Assembly: GCF_003144535.1 (NCBI RefSeq)
Contig: NZ_PHFJ01000008.1
Location: forward strand, 62,001-126,000
Origin: Proteus penneri
Lineage (GTDB): Bacteria > Pseudomonadota > Gammaproteobacteria > Enterobacterales > Enterobacteriaceae
Reading direction: 5' to 3'
Length of the DNA: 64,000 bases
In this document: piece after piece, positions 48,572-58,414 of the stretch
Layout of the letters: each line of letters begins with the position of its first letter
Position numbering within the stretch: the stretch's first letter is position 1
Notes under the pieces: model-generated
Told to the model about the DNA's origin: nothing
Database searches by the model: none
The model's input: only the letters and a program-made list of their open reading frames with translations
Position numbers and translations under genes: made by a program

Positions 48572-50044
48572 CTACTTTTCCTTATGTGTTTTTGGCGCCA
48601 CAAATGCAATACAAACTGGCTCGGCAATGGCATCGGGTTCAGCACGAAACATTATCTCTTGAGTATCCGCTATTTTTAAGCTCGGCCAGTGCTTTAATCC
48701 CTCATCAAAATGTGCTTTTTCACAGTAATAGCCGACTGCACTCACCAAGACGACACCTTTTTCTTCTAATTGTTGAAGTGTTATATATCGATTATAAATA
48801 TTAGGTGGTTGAACATTTTCTTCTAACACCCAAGGCTGTGAAGATAATGGTCTATCTTTACCATAAAAAGTCACCCATTCATGCATATACTCACCACCAA
48901 CATATGCAAGTGGCGTGTGATAATGCTGATGCCATGCTTGTTCAACCTCTTGCACAAAGGTTTTTACACCAATAAATTTTTGACCTGCATTACGCACATT
49001 AGCAGCTTGAACGACGGTATAGCCAGAAACAACCAACATGCCAAACACACCTAAACCGTACAATACACCACGCAATGAACGCTTAGGCATGACACTGATT
49101 GAACCCACAAAAAGCGCAGTTGCAACTGACATAAAGGGTTGTAACCATTCCGTGATACGTCCACCTTCATGAAAACTAAACCAGACAAAAATAATTACCA
49201 ATGGGAATAGCAATACAAAATTCAACAACTGGCTATCTTTAGATGCAGACCAACTTACTCGGCCACCATAAAGACGTAATATTACCCACATCAAGATAAT
49301 GGGATAAAAAACCGTCAGTGCAGCACGCGTTGTACGTAAATTAAAACGGTTTTCTATTTGTGAATCGACCCACTTAAAAGCGGCAAAGTCGGTTTGCCAT
49401 AACCAAATAAAATTAGGGATAACAAAAGCAAACCAAATAACTAACGCTATATAGAAATAGGGAGAACAATAACTTGCTCGAACTTTAGGTACAAAAAGGC
49501 TTGATAAAAACACAGAACCTATAAAAGCTAACGATGAATATTTCCCCATTGTGGCGATACCCATCGTAATCGCAAAACCAATCCAATATTTTTGATTGTC
49601 ATTAATAGCACAAAGGAAAAAATAGAACGCCCATGCCCAACAACCCACTAGAATATAATTATCGTTATACGGGATAATATCAAAGTTGATAACGCCAGAT
49701 AAATTAAGCGACAACATAGCAAACCAAGCTAGATTAGTATTTTGTGTCAACTTATAGGCTAAGTTCCAAACACCTAATAGCCCAATGGCAATGACAATAA
49801 AGTGGATAAAATACCAATAAAAGCTAAAATCGATACCGCCATAAATAGCCGGTGTCATTATAAAACCAACAAACCAAGGATTTTTTGGAGATCCCCACCC
49901 TCCATTAGTGCCCCAATTAACAGCCTCAACAGCATCATAAGGCACGGTAGGGTCAAAGAGATAACTCACTAAGATCCAGAGCGTCGCATAACCAATAACC
50001 CACCAATATACTGGTTTACGTAATTGTGCAGATAATAATGTCAT
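48572..50044 (-). CDS. GT39-like (ArnT/PMT-type) membrane glycosyltransferase
   Basis: A 490-residue protein with about ten membrane segments in the first 360 residues and a soluble C-terminal domain. The N-terminus contains PYDAVEAVNWGTNGGWGSPKNP, where Asp-Ala-Val-Glu is the equivalent of the catalytic DExE loop of GT39/GT83 enzymes that use polyprenyl-phosphate sugars; KYSSLAFIGSVFLSSLF is also typical. The acceptor is not identifiable. No gene for lipid A or O-antigen synthesis is nearby. It is divergent from yihI, coupled to the GNAT gene. Confidence 0.75.
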   Translation of the reverse strand: MTLLSAQLRKPVYWWVIGYATLWILVSYLFDPTVPYDAVEAVNWGTNGGWGSPKNPWFVGFIMTPAIYGGIDFSFYWYFIHFIVIAIGLLGVWNLAYKLTQNTNLAWFAMLSLNLSGVINFDIIPYNDNYILVGCWAWAFYFFLCAINDNQKYWIGFAITMGIATMGKYSSLAFIGSVFLSSLFVPKVRASYCSPYFYIALVIWFAFVIPNFIWLWQTDFAAFKWVDSQIENRFNLRTTRAALTVFYPIILMWVILRLYGGRVSWSASKDSQLLNFVLLFPLVIIFVWFSFHEGGRITEWLQPFMSVATALFVGSISVMPKRSLRGVLYGLGVFGMLVVSGYTVVQAANVRNAGQKFIGVKTFVQEVEQAWHQHYHTPLAYVGGEYMHEWVTFYGKDRPLSSQPWVLEENVQPPNIYNRYITLQQLEEKGVVLVSAVGYYCEKAHFDEGLKHWPSLKIADTQEIMFRAEPDAIAEPVCIAFVAPKTHKEK

Positions 50045-50232
50045 AATAAATAAAAATTTAAGTTAATTAATTTAGTTTGGTCGTTGATTGACGTCACAAC
50101 ACAGTAAAGTATAGTGAAACGAACCGCACATTGTACGTGAGCAAAAATTAAATTGTCTTAAATTTGCGCTTTTATTGAAAATTTGTTTCTGATAGATTGC
50201 GCAACCAAGAAGATCACTATCGAGTTACCATT

Positions 50233-50730
50233 ATGAATATGATTAAAAGAAAACCCGCAGCTAAAACACGTAAGAAATCTCGTGAAGAGCTGAACGCGGA
50301 AGGACGTGAACGTAAACGTCAAAAAAAACACCGCGGCAATCCTGCCGGTAACCGTCAGCAGGAAGCGGAAAATAAACAGCAAACGAAAAATACAGCGCCG
50401 AAAGATCCCCGTATTGGTAGCAAAAAACCGATCCCTCTGATTGTGGGTGATACACCAAAAGTGGCGAAGAAAAAACCGGCACCTGTTAAAGAAGAGCCCG
50501 TTCGTTTAACATCTGAGCAAGAATTAGACCTGTTAGAAAACGATGCTCGTTTAGATGAATTACTGTCTCGTCTTGAAAACGGTGAAAAACTCAACGCAGA
50601 AGAACAGGCTTATACTGAGAAAACCCTTGATCGTATTGACGAATTAATGGTTGAACTGGGTATTGAGTTTGAAGATGATGACGATGAAGAGAAAACAGAA
50701 GACATCATGCAATTGCTGAAAGGTAAATAA
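50233..50730 (+). CDS. yihI: Der GTPase-activating protein YihI
   Basis: A 165-residue protein (169 in E. coli). It stimulates GTP hydrolysis by Der (EngA), modulating 50S ribosome assembly. It has a basic N-terminus (RKKSREELNAEGRERKRQKK), a disordered middle with DPRIGSKKPIPL, and the helical GAP region (LDELLSRLENGEKL; LDRIDELMVELG) ending in an acidic stretch and MQLLKGK. I chose the ATG at 50233; another ATG two codons later is possible. In E. coli yihI is beside hemN; here it stands alone. Confidence 0.93.
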   Translation: MNMIKRKPAAKTRKKSREELNAEGRERKRQKKHRGNPAGNRQQEAENKQQTKNTAPKDPRIGSKKPIPLIVGDTPKVAKKKPAPVKEEPVRLTSEQELDLLENDARLDELLSRLENGEKLNAEEQAYTEKTLDRIDELMVELGIEFEDDDDEEKTEDIMQLLKGK

Positions 50731-50768
50731 TCAAAAGATTAATTATTTTCCTTGATTAGCTGACATCT

Positions 50769-50807
50769 AACGGATATTAATAACTTATTGATATCCGTTA
50801 TTTTTTA
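50769..50807 (+). terminator. Terminator of yihI
   Basis: The 9-bp stem AACGGATAT / ATATCCGTT is followed by ATTTTTTATA. Confidence 0.85.
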
Positions 50808-50955
50808 TAACGTTTTCTCTGTTTTACTTTTCATTAATTTTTATTATCAACAATAGATTAAATAACCCTCACAAGCTCAGATAACTCCATCTATTCCTCT
50901 CTTGTTATCCCTGATATCCTATTTTTCTATCTTTAATATACGAGTGATAAAAAAT

Positions 50956-52395
50956 ATGGATAACAGACAGCAGTACTTAGATATCGCAGCTGGGCAAGGA
51001 GAAAAAGTGCCCTCTCGTATAGTGGCCTTCCCTGCACAGCCACTAAACTATGCGCTTATTGAACAACGTCTAGACGAACAGACAGATTACACTGATGGTG
51101 AAATAAATTATCTCAGTGAAAATATTGACGACGGTTTTTTCTATCGTTGCCAACATGGTGATGACGAGTTACATTTTTTTGTCTGTCTTTACCCTCGTGA
51201 TGAAAATTACAAAATACGCCCAATGTATTCAACAGATGAACTTACCCCGCAATTATTAGCGCACGCAAATGCCACAACTCAAGATTTATTGTTGGAAACA
51301 CTGTTTACTGAAACCTTGCATCCTTTAGCGAGTTATCGCCATCAACTGAATTTTCTTAATATCATCGCACCCGAAATAGTTTTAGCATTAGATGAATCAG
51401 CGGCAGGTAAAGCATTAACGCCTGAGTGGATACGCTTCCAATTAGAAACGCCCGATCTTTATCCTGAAGTAGAAAGCTTATATGTTATTCATGCTGTCTA
51501 TGACACAGAAAATGAACCACCAACCATGTTCTGGTTCCATACACATGGATTAGCTCGTTGTGGTTTAACAGAAGTCGATTTAGTTATTCCAAGTATGCTT
51601 GAATCTTACTATGGTATTCCTGATCTCTTCCGTTGCTTTGTTAATAACAGCATTAATCATCGCCAAATTGCATTTGGTGAACCAATGCTTTGCGGTCAAA
51701 CATCATCAGGCTTGGAGTATCTTGTCGCATTACCTTTTGAAGAAGGTATTCGCCATATTAATCAATCAACACCACTCGAAAGCCTTAGACCTTTAGAAGA
51801 GATGCGTTACGACACGGAAGGTGCACCACACGGCGTTTTCTTGGGTGATTTGGCCGATCGTGATGAATATCATCAACATCCTTCTTCTATGCTATTTAGA
51901 ACCAATGAAGAAAATCCTGTTTTAGAAACCTTCTTTAAAGGTTATGAAGAGCAGCAAGCGATGATGCTACTGCGTAGCAATGAAGAAACCTATGAGATGT
52001 CTGAAAAAGCCAAGCGACGTTGGGAATACTTCGTTTCTATGTTTGATAACTACAATCAACCACCTGTTGAGAAAAAAAGTGGGTTTCTCTCCAAGTTATT
52101 AGGAAAAGACAAACCCGAAGAGACCGAAAACCCGTGGCAATTTATGATCAAATTCGGCATTCCTTATGGTGAAGAGGAAGAGCTAGAGCATATGTGGTTT
52201 GTGCCACAGTCTCGTGATGGAGACACTGTTTATGCAAAATTACTCAATGTGCCATTTTATGTGAAAGAGATGCAAGAAGGTGAAATCTATCCCATCAATA
52301 TAGATTTAATTACTGATTGGGTCGTTTCATTTGAAGGTGATAGCTATACCCCTAACAATATTTACCAGCTTTTTAGCCACCAGCAAACTCACTAA
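50956..52395 (+). CDS. DUF4026 protein with a C-terminal DUF2314-like domain
   Basis: A 479-residue soluble, acidic protein without signal peptide or membrane segments. Residues about 60-290 resemble DUF4026 (FWFHTHGLARCGLTEVDLVIPS). The last 100 residues (WQFMIKFGIPYGEEEELEHMWFVP; LNVPFYVKEMQEGEIYPIN; ITDWVVSFEGDSYTPNNIY) follow the DUF2314 pattern. No catalytic motif is evident and its role is unknown. I chose the ATG at 50956 (family start MDNRQQYLDIAAGQ); the ribosome site is poor. It is flanked by its own terminators, so it is a single-gene unit. Confidence 0.75.
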   Translation: MDNRQQYLDIAAGQGEKVPSRIVAFPAQPLNYALIEQRLDEQTDYTDGEINYLSENIDDGFFYRCQHGDDELHFFVCLYPRDENYKIRPMYSTDELTPQLLAHANATTQDLLLETLFTETLHPLASYRHQLNFLNIIAPEIVLALDESAAGKALTPEWIRFQLETPDLYPEVESLYVIHAVYDTENEPPTMFWFHTHGLARCGLTEVDLVIPSMLESYYGIPDLFRCFVNNSINHRQIAFGEPMLCGQTSSGLEYLVALPFEEGIRHINQSTPLESLRPLEEMRYDTEGAPHGVFLGDLADRDEYHQHPSSMLFRTNEENPVLETFFKGYEEQQAMMLLRSNEETYEMSEKAKRRWEYFVSMFDNYNQPPVEKKSGFLSKLLGKDKPEETENPWQFMIKFGIPYGEEEELEHMWFVPQSRDGDTVYAKLLNVPFYVKEMQEGEIYPINIDLITDWVVSFEGDSYTPNNIYQLFSHQQTH

Positions 52396-52418
52396 TTAGT
52401 AGGCATTCACAATAACAA

Positions 52419-52444
52419 CGCGAGCTTTTTTACTTAAGCTCGCG
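52419..52444 (+). terminator. Probable terminator of the DUF4026 gene
   Basis: The perfect 9-bp stem CGCGAGCTT / AAGCTCGCG with an 8-base loop is followed by ATCTTCATATTCTT, an imperfect T tail. Confidence 0.6.
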
Positions 52445-52606
52445 ATCTTCATATTCTTGAAATCTACGTTTATCTTGTTCCCTGTTAATACTATTAATTG
52501 ATTATTATTTTATTGCTACATCGACATCTCAACACTTCACATTTTGTTTTTGTCTAGTAACAGATAGAGAAAACAGCCTGATTTCCTCCCAATATCTTTT
52601 CTCTGG

Positions 52607-52620
52607 TTGATTTAAATCAA
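52607..52620 (+). promoter_or_regulatory. FNR box upstream of feoA
   Basis: TTGATTTAAATCAA is a perfect match to the FNR consensus TTGATNNNNATCAA. The feo operon is an established FNR-activated, Fur-repressed operon in enterobacteria. The box is about 175-190 bases upstream of feoA. Confidence 0.85.
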
Positions 52621-52744
52621 GTGCAGATAAGTGTAGTCTAGGCTAAATTATACCCAATAAGGATAGTTATAATTCTCATTAGCATTAAAAATATTTATTA
52701 TAATTATCCTGACTATTATTATGTGAATTCTCATACGCGTTAAT

Positions 52745-52763
52745 AATTATCAGTATCATTATT
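52745..52763 (+). promoter_or_regulatory. Fur-like box upstream of feoA
   Basis: AATTATCAGTATCATTATT agrees with 13 of 19 positions of the Fur consensus GATAATGATAATCATTATC and lies about 30 bases before feoA. A second, weaker candidate, ATAATTCTCATTAGCATT, is centred near 52678. Confidence 0.55.
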
Positions 52764-52793
52764 TTTTGTATCAACATTCGTGGAAGGACGATT

Positions 52794-53030
52794 ATGTCTC
52801 TGATCCCAAATCACAGTTATAAAATCTTGAGCTACTCACCTCAGATTAGCCCTGCATACAGACAGAAATTGTTATCTTTAGGTATGTTACCTGGCGCTGT
52901 GTTTAACGTTATTCGTATCGCCCCACTGGGTGATCCTATTCAAATAGAAACGCACCGAGTCTCCCTAATTTTAAGAAAAAAAGATCTCGCATTCATTAAT
53001 CTTAGCGAAGTAGTTCATAACGAAAAATAA
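52794..53030 (+). CDS. feoA: Ferrous iron transport accessory protein FeoA
   Basis: A 78-residue SH3-like protein (75 in E. coli). The conserved core [27 protein letters not shown] is complete. It interacts with the cytoplasmic part of FeoB and is needed for uptake. GGAAGGACG precedes the ATG as ribosome site. It is the first gene of feoABC. Confidence 0.96.
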   Translation: MSLIPNHSYKILSYSPQISPAYRQKLLSLGMLPGAVFNVIRIAPLGDPIQIETHRVSLILRKKDLAFINLSEVVHNEK

Positions 53031-53078
53031 TCGTTATTTCTCATTCAACCTGGCAAGACAACTATTGGCATCACTATT

Positions 53079-55406
53079 ATGACTCCTCTCACTATAGGCC
53101 TTATCGGTAATCCCAATGCCGGTAAAACAACACTCTTTAATCAGTTAACAGGCTCTCGTCAGCGTGTGGGTAACTGGGCGGGTGTAACGGTCGAACGTAA
53201 AGTTGGTCGTTTCACAACTGCAAATCATAAAATTGAGCTCGTCGATTTACCCGGAACTTACTCTTTAACGACAATCTCAGAACAGACATCGCTTGATGAG
53301 CAAATCGCCTGCCATTTCATTTTAAGTAATGAAGCAGACATGTTGATTAACGTGGTTGATGCATCAAACCTTGAGCGTAACCTCTATTTGACATTGCAAC
53401 TGCTTGAGCTTGGTATTCCGTGTATCGTGGCATTAAACATGCTCGATATTGCAGAACACCAAGATATGCAAATTGATATCAAGGCACTTTCAGAACATTT
53501 GGGTTGTCCTGTTATTCCAATGATTTCAACCAAAGCATCTGGCATTGATAAGCTCAAAGAAGCCATTGATACCTTCCCGGCTGAAAAGAAAAAACCACAA
53601 GAATTACTCACTTCTTATCCACTATGGTTATTAAATGAAGTTGAGGTACTTGCTGAAAAAATTAATCATGATGAGTTTAATTTACAGCAACGTCGTTGGA
53701 TGGCATTACAGTGTTTAGAGGGCGATATTTATACTCACCAACGAGCTCAAATCACGAGTGAAGATATCAAAAACATCCGCCAACGCATTCAAGACGAACA
53801 GAATAATGAACCAGAATTAGTCATTGCGGATGCCCGTTACCAAAATATTGAGCGCATCTGTCATACCGTGATCAATATGGAGTCCATTAAGCCGAATATT
53901 CTGACACAAAATATCGATAAAGTGATATTAAACCGTTGGTTAGGTGTTCCTATCTTCCTGTTTGTTATGTATTTAATGTTCGTTCTAGCAATTAACATTG
54001 GTGGTGCATTACAACCTGCTTTTGAAGGTGGCTCCGAAGCTATCTTTATTCATGGTATTCAATGGGTTGGTGCAACGTTTAACTTCCCTGAATGGCTGAC
54101 AATTTTCCTTGCTCAAGGTGTCGGTGGCGGTATCAATACTGTTCTTCCATTGGTGCCACAAATCGGGATGATGTACCTCTTTTTATCTATCCTTGAAGAC
54201 TCAGGTTATATGGCTCGTGCCGCATTTGTTATGGATAGATTGATGCAAGCTCTGGGATTGCCGGGTAAATCATTCGTACCACTGATTGTCGGTTTTGGTT
54301 GTAACGTACCTTCCATTATGGGTGCGCGTACTCTAGATGCACCCAGAGAGCGATTGATCACCGTATTAATGGCACCGTTTATGTCTTGTGGTGCTCGTTT
54401 AGCGATCTTCGCGGTATTTGCGGCAGCTTTCTTTGGTAAAAACGGCGCGAGTGTTGTTTTCTCGCTTTATCTTCTGGGTATTGTGGTTGCTATCCTCACA
54501 GGCTTGTTGCTAAAACACACCATTATGCGCGGCGAAGCGTCACCTTTCGTGATGGAACTGCCTGTTTATCATGTTCCTCACCTAAAAACGTTACTAATGC
54601 AAACTTGGCAACGTTTAAAAGGCTTCGTGGTACGTGCGGGTAAAGTCATTATTATTGCCAGTATGTTTATCGGTGCATTAAATAGCTTCACTTTCTCAGG
54701 TAAGCCTGCCGATAACATCAATGACTCTGCATTGGCAGAGGTCAGTAAAGTGATCACACCATTATTGCAACCTATTGGTGTTCATAACGATAACTGGCAA
54801 GCAACGGTAGGTTTAGTCACCGGTGCAATGGCAAAAGAAGTGGTTGTGGGAACATTAAATACCCTTTATACCGCGGAAAGCATTGTGAACGAGCCTTTTG
54901 ATCCTGAAGAATTCGATCTGTGGGGTGAAATTGGTGACGCCTTTGGTGAAACATGGGATAGCTTAAAAGAGACTTTCACGCTAGCTGCACTTTCTAATCC
55001 AATTGAAGCAAGTAAAGGTGATGGTGAAATGGATACCGGCACAATGGGAACTATGGGGGCAAAATTTGGCTCCGGCATTGCTGCATACAGCTATTTAATC
55101 TTTGTTTTACTGTATGTGCCTTGTGTTTCAGTGATGGGTGCTATTGCGCGTGAAACCAGTCGTGGCTGGATGACCTTCTCTATTCTTTGGGGATTAAATA
55201 TTGCTTACTCACTGGCTGCGCTGTTCTATCAAACCGCAACCTTTAGCGAGCATCCACAAAGTAGTGGTATCACCATTGCGGCTGTAGTTATCTTCAACTT
55301 AATTTTGTTTATCTTGTTGCGTAATGCCCGTAATCGTCTAACAATTAACTTAAGCAATAAACCTTCATTGGCTAAACAATGTTGTTCAAAAGGTAGTTGT
55401 CACTAA
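53079..55406 (+). CDS. feoB: Ferrous iron permease FeoB
   Basis: A 775-residue inner-membrane protein (773 in E. coli). The N-terminal G domain has G1 GNPNAGKT (residues 10-17), G3 DLPGTYSL and G4 NMLD, then a helical GDI-like domain and two Gate motifs with conserved Cys (GFGCNVPSIMGARTL; PFMSCGARLAIF). The C-terminal tail ends with three cysteines in CCSKGSC, a possible metal or redox site. It imports Fe2+ under anaerobic or acidic conditions. It is 48 bases after feoA. Confidence 0.98.
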   Translation: MTPLTIGLIGNPNAGKTTLFNQLTGSRQRVGNWAGVTVERKVGRFTTANHKIELVDLPGTYSLTTISEQTSLDEQIACHFILSNEADMLINVVDASNLERNLYLTLQLLELGIPCIVALNMLDIAEHQDMQIDIKALSEHLGCPVIPMISTKASGIDKLKEAIDTFPAEKKKPQELLTSYPLWLLNEVEVLAEKINHDEFNLQQRRWMALQCLEGDIYTHQRAQITSEDIKNIRQRIQDEQNNEPELVIADARYQNIERICHTVINMESIKPNILTQNIDKVILNRWLGVPIFLFVMYLMFVLAINIGGALQPAFEGGSEAIFIHGIQWVGATFNFPEWLTIFLAQGVGGGINTVLPLVPQIGMMYLFLSILEDSGYMARAAFVMDRLMQALGLPGKSFVPLIVGFGCNVPSIMGARTLDAPRERLITVLMAPFMSCGARLAIFAVFAAAFFGKNGASVVFSLYLLGIVVAILTGLLLKHTIMRGEASPFVMELPVYHVPHLKTLLMQTWQRLKGFVVRAGKVIIIASMFIGALNSFTFSGKPADNINDSALAEVSKVITPLLQPIGVHNDNWQATVGLVTGAMAKEVVVGTLNTLYTAESIVNEPFDPEEFDLWGEIGDAFGETWDSLKETFTLAALSNPIEASKGDGEMDTGTMGTMGAKFGSGIAAYSYLIFVLLYVPCVSVMGAIARETSRGWMTFSILWGLNIAYSLAALFYQTATFSEHPQSSGITIAAVVIFNLILFILLRNARNRLTINLSNKPSLAKQCCSKGSCH

Positions 55407-55425
55407 GTGACCAAGGAAAAGTAAG

Positions 55426-55656
55426 ATGGCTAGTTTGATAGAAGTACGTGATTGTATCGCCCTTAATGGTCGAGCCGATGCCCGTCTTATCAGCCATCAA
55501 CTCAATATGCCTGAACCGTTGGTGCAAGCAATGTTAGAGCGGCTCACATTGATGGGTAAGCTTCAAGAGGTAGATGTCGAGGATTGTCTTACGGGCAGTT
55601 GTAAAAGTTGCCCTGAAGCCACCGCCTGCCAGACAAAGCTTTATCAATTACGCTAA
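55426..55656 (+). CDS. feoC: FeoC, feo operon Fe-S/wHTH protein
   Basis: A 76-residue winged-helix protein (78 in E. coli). The N-terminal half is the wHTH (SLIEVRDCIALNGRADARLI). The wing holds four cysteines, CLTGSCKSC and TAC, the FeoC iron-sulfur signature. In Klebsiella and Salmonella FeoC stabilises FeoB against FtsH. AAGGAAAAGTAAG lies before the ATG. A strong terminator follows. Confidence 0.95.
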   Translation: MASLIEVRDCIALNGRADARLISHQLNMPEPLVQAMLERLTLMGKLQEVDVEDCLTGSCKSCPEATACQTKLYQLR

Positions 55657-55679
55657 CAATAATAGTGTATAACCGACTT

Positions 55680-55707
55680 AAATCCCCTATTTTTATAGGG
55701 GATTTTT
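55680..55707 (+). terminator. Terminator of feoABC
   Basis: The stem AATCCCCTAT / ATAGGGGATT with a TTTT loop is followed by TTTC. The flanking A residues make it partly bidirectional with bioH. Confidence 0.92.
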
Positions 55708-55752
55708 CTATCATCACACTCGGTTCTATCTTGCTTGGTGCATAATAGTAGT

Positions 55753-56520
55753 TCATTCTTTACATGCGTGAATAAGTGCGTCACTAAATTCATCTGGATG
55801 TGAAATAAACGGTGCATGAGCCGCATTACGGAAAATAACCGAAGGTGATTGTGGATAAATAGCATCTAATAACCCAGCTACTTTTCGAGGTACTAACCCA
55901 TCTAAATAACCGTAAAAACGAATAAAAGGGCAACTCAGCATTTTCAACTCTTCTCGTAAATCCTCTGTGCGCAGAATTTCTAATCCACCATTAAGCACTT
56001 CAACAGAAGGAAGAGGTTGCTCTAATACCACTGATTTTAATGCCTTCATATCTTCACGCGCACTTTGAGTACCTAATGTTTGCAGTGCTAAAAAGCGCTC
56101 AACTGTACGATGAAAATTCTCATTTAACTGCTGTTCAAACCCTCTTAAAACCTCAGGTTTGATACCAGGCCAATCGTCATGAGCACCAAAACAAGGTGAA
56201 GAAGCTACGGTAATCAACGCTTGCACATTATTAGGATTATCTAAAACAACACGGCTCGCGACTAATCCACCTAGAGACCATCCTAGCCAAATAGCATTAG
56301 CAGGCGCTTTTGTAAAAACAATCTCTGCCATCTCTTTTAATGTGAGGGCAGGAAAACCTTGGCTACGCCCATAACCCGGTAAATCAACAAGATGCAGTGT
56401 AAAATGCGAGCTTAGCCGCGGTATTAATGATTGCCAGACCTCGGCATTCAATCCCCACCCGTGTAATAGCACAAGATCTGTTTTTCCTTCACCGATTGTC
56501 TGCCAATACAATTTATTCAT
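55753..56520 (-). CDS. bioH: Pimeloyl-ACP methyl ester carboxylesterase BioH
   Basis: A 255-residue alpha/beta hydrolase (256 in E. coli). It frees pimeloyl-ACP from its methyl ester, ending the disguised fatty acid pathway to biotin. The catalytic triad is visible at the E. coli positions: Ser82 in GWSLGG, Asp207 in GYLDGLVP, His235 in NAAHAPF. It is divergent from gntX with a 37-base gap to its chosen start, as in E. coli. Confidence 0.96.
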   Translation of the reverse strand: MNKLYWQTIGEGKTDLVLLHGWGLNAEVWQSLIPRLSSHFTLHLVDLPGYGRSQGFPALTLKEMAEIVFTKAPANAIWLGWSLGGLVASRVVLDNPNNVQALITVASSPCFGAHDDWPGIKPEVLRGFEQQLNENFHRTVERFLALQTLGTQSAREDMKALKSVVLEQPLPSVEVLNGGLEILRTEDLREELKMLSCPFIRFYGYLDGLVPRKVAGLLDAIYPQSPSVIFRNAAHAPFISHPDEFSDALIHACKE

Positions 56521-56557
56521 TGTTATGATCTCTTCTCTTAATACAGGGATTTTGATT

Positions 56558-57250
56558 ATGTGGATAACAATAGCAGGATATTGTTGGTTATGTCGCCAAC
56601 CCTTACATTATGATACTAAAGGTATTTGTTCGAGTTGTATTCGCTATTTACCTAAACAACATAACCGTTGCCCATGCTGTTTATATCCCTCATCTCACGC
56701 TATGATGCTATGTGGGCGCTGCTTACAATCACCTCCACCATGGAAACAGATGTTGACAGTCACAGACTATCAACCTCCATTAAATAAATTATTACACCTT
56801 TATAAATACCAACCTCGCCCTCAAATAGCTTTATGTCTCGCACGACTTTTTCTATTGCGATGGCTTTCACATCATAGAGAAAATGGGGTGCAGAAACCCG
56901 ATAGAATTATTAGCGTTCCTTCGCATCGCCATCGCCGTTGGTCTAGGGGCTTTGAGCAAGTAGAAGCGATTGCTAAGCCTTTGGCAAGGTGGCTAAATTG
57001 TGCTTATCAACCAGATACCCTGATAAGAACTCGTGCTACACTGGTGCAAACGCATCTTAATGCCAAGCAAAGGCAACAAAATTTAAAGAATGCATTTATA
57101 TTAAATAACACAGTGTCGGTATCAGGGAAAAATCTGGCACTAATTGATGATGTTATCACTACAGGCGCGACATTAAAGAGTATTGTCCCCTTGTTATTTC
57201 GTGCGGGAGCACGCTCTGTTGAGGTATGGGCGATTTGCCGAACCTTGTAG
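56558..57250 (+). CDS. gntX: ComF-family phosphoribosyltransferase-like protein GntX
   Basis: A 230-residue protein with an N-terminal zinc-ribbon region (cysteine pairs CWLC, CSSC, CPCC, CGRC in residues 8-60) and a C-terminal phosphoribosyltransferase fold with the PRPP loop [14 protein letters not shown] near residue 200. It is related to ComFC of competent bacteria and to E. coli GntX (YhgH), implicated in DNA uptake and use as nutrient. I chose the ATG at 56558 after AGGGATTTTGATT; an ATG 11 codons earlier lacks a ribosome site. Confidence 0.9.
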   Translation: MWITIAGYCWLCRQPLHYDTKGICSSCIRYLPKQHNRCPCCLYPSSHAMMLCGRCLQSPPPWKQMLTVTDYQPPLNKLLHLYKYQPRPQIALCLARLFLLRWLSHHRENGVQKPDRIISVPSHRHRRWSRGFEQVEAIAKPLARWLNCAYQPDTLIRTRATLVQTHLNAKQRQQNLKNAFILNNTVSVSGKNLALIDDVITTGATLKSIVPLLFRAGARSVEVWAICRTL

Positions 57251-57310
57251 TTAACCGCCAATTGGGCGTATGATAACCAACCAGAACAGTCAACTATTGA
57301 GCAAGACGAT

Positions 57311-57889
57311 ATGATTATTATTACTGATGCCGCACAGGCGCATTTTGCCAAACTACTGGCTAACCAAGAACCCAACACCCAAATTCGTGTATTCGTTATC
57401 AATCCAGGCACACCTAATGCTGAATGTGGCGTTTCATACTGCCCACCTGATGCCGTAGAACCAAACGATACTGAAATTAAGTTCGAAAAACTTTCTGCGT
57501 ATGTTGATGACATCAGCGCACCTTTCTTAGAAGATGCAGAAATTGATTTTGTTACTGACCAACTAGGCTCACAATTAACCCTGAAAGCACCTAACGCAAA
57601 AATGCGTAAAGTCGATGCTGATGCACCATTAATTGAACGCGTAGAATACGTACTACAATCACAAATTAACCCACAATTAGCAGGGCATGGTGGTCGTGTT
57701 AGTCTAATGGAAATCACAGAAGATGGTTATGCTATCTTACAATTCGGTGGTGGGTGTAACGGTTGTTCAATGATTAATGTCACATTAAAAGATGGTATCG
57801 AAAAAGAACTGTTAAACCAGTTCCCAAATGAATTAAAAGGTGTGAAAGACTTAACTGAACACCAACGTGGTGAACATTCCTACTACTGA
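57311..57889 (+). CDS. nfuA: Fe-S biogenesis protein NfuA
   Basis: A 192-residue protein (191 in E. coli). The N-terminal degenerate A-type domain and the C-terminal Nfu domain with the cluster-binding GGGCNGC (Cys149 and Cys152) are intact. It carries 4Fe-4S clusters to targets such as lipoyl synthase and aconitase under stress. It lies 60 bases after gntX, as in E. coli, and is closed by a terminator. Confidence 0.98.
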   Translation: MIIITDAAQAHFAKLLANQEPNTQIRVFVINPGTPNAECGVSYCPPDAVEPNDTEIKFEKLSAYVDDISAPFLEDAEIDFVTDQLGSQLTLKAPNAKMRKVDADAPLIERVEYVLQSQINPQLAGHGGRVSLMEITEDGYAILQFGGGCNGCSMINVTLKDGIEKELLNQFPNELKGVKDLTEHQRGEHSYY

Positions 57890-57903
57890 TCCTTCAGTAT
57901 CAC

Positions 57904-57948
57904 ATCCCCTATGATACTCACCTGCACGGATATCATGGGGGATTTGTT
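57904..57948 (+). terminator. Terminator of nfuA
   Basis: The long stem ATCCCCTATGATA / TATCATGGGGGAT, with one mismatch, is followed by TTGTTTATT. Confidence 0.75.
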
Positions 57949-58068
57949 TATTAAAATAATCATTTACAAAGTATAACGTCATCTTTACCTATTTGACGTT
58001 ATGATAAATGTACCGTTCTCTCGCTCAGAACAAATAAATCAATTAACAATATAATAAATAAGACAATT

Positions 58069-58395
58069 ATGGATAAGTTTCAATTTCTCAGCATTGAACA
58101 AGCCTATCAATTCTGGACATCTCAATCGGCAATCTTAGTTGATGTTAGAGATCCTCAGAGTTACCGCATGGGTCATGCTACCGGCGCATTTCATCTCACC
58201 AATGATACGCTAAACAAATTTTTACAAGATGCTGACTTTGATGTGCCTGTGATGGTGATGTGTTATCACGGTCATAGCAGTCAAGGAGCAGCTCAATATC
58301 TGGTCAATATGGGCTTTGAAACCGTTTACAGTGTTAATGGTGGTTTTGAAGCATGGCTAAGAGAGTTTCCACAAGCGATAACCTCTCTGCAATAA
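58069..58395 (+). CDS. glpE: Thiosulfate sulfurtransferase GlpE (rhodanese)
   Basis: A 108-residue single-domain rhodanese, the same length as E. coli GlpE. The active-site loop CYHGHS has the persulfide cysteine at Cys65. It transfers sulfane sulfur from thiosulfate to cyanide or thioredoxin in vitro. The start ATG has only a weak A-rich ribosome site. It is the first gene of glpEGR, 19 bases before glpG. Confidence 0.96.
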   Translation: MDKFQFLSIEQAYQFWTSQSAILVDVRDPQSYRMGHATGAFHLTNDTLNKFLQDADFDVPVMVMCYHGHSSQGAAQYLVNMGFETVYSVNGGFEAWLREFPQAITSLQ

Positions 58396-58414
58396 CTACA
58401 GATGAGTTTTGTTA

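Noticed and set aside
57007-57717. A 236-codon minus-strand open frame opposite gntX and nfuA
   Set aside because: It lies antisense to two well-supported genes, its protein is Ser/Ile-rich nonsense, and it has no ribosome site.
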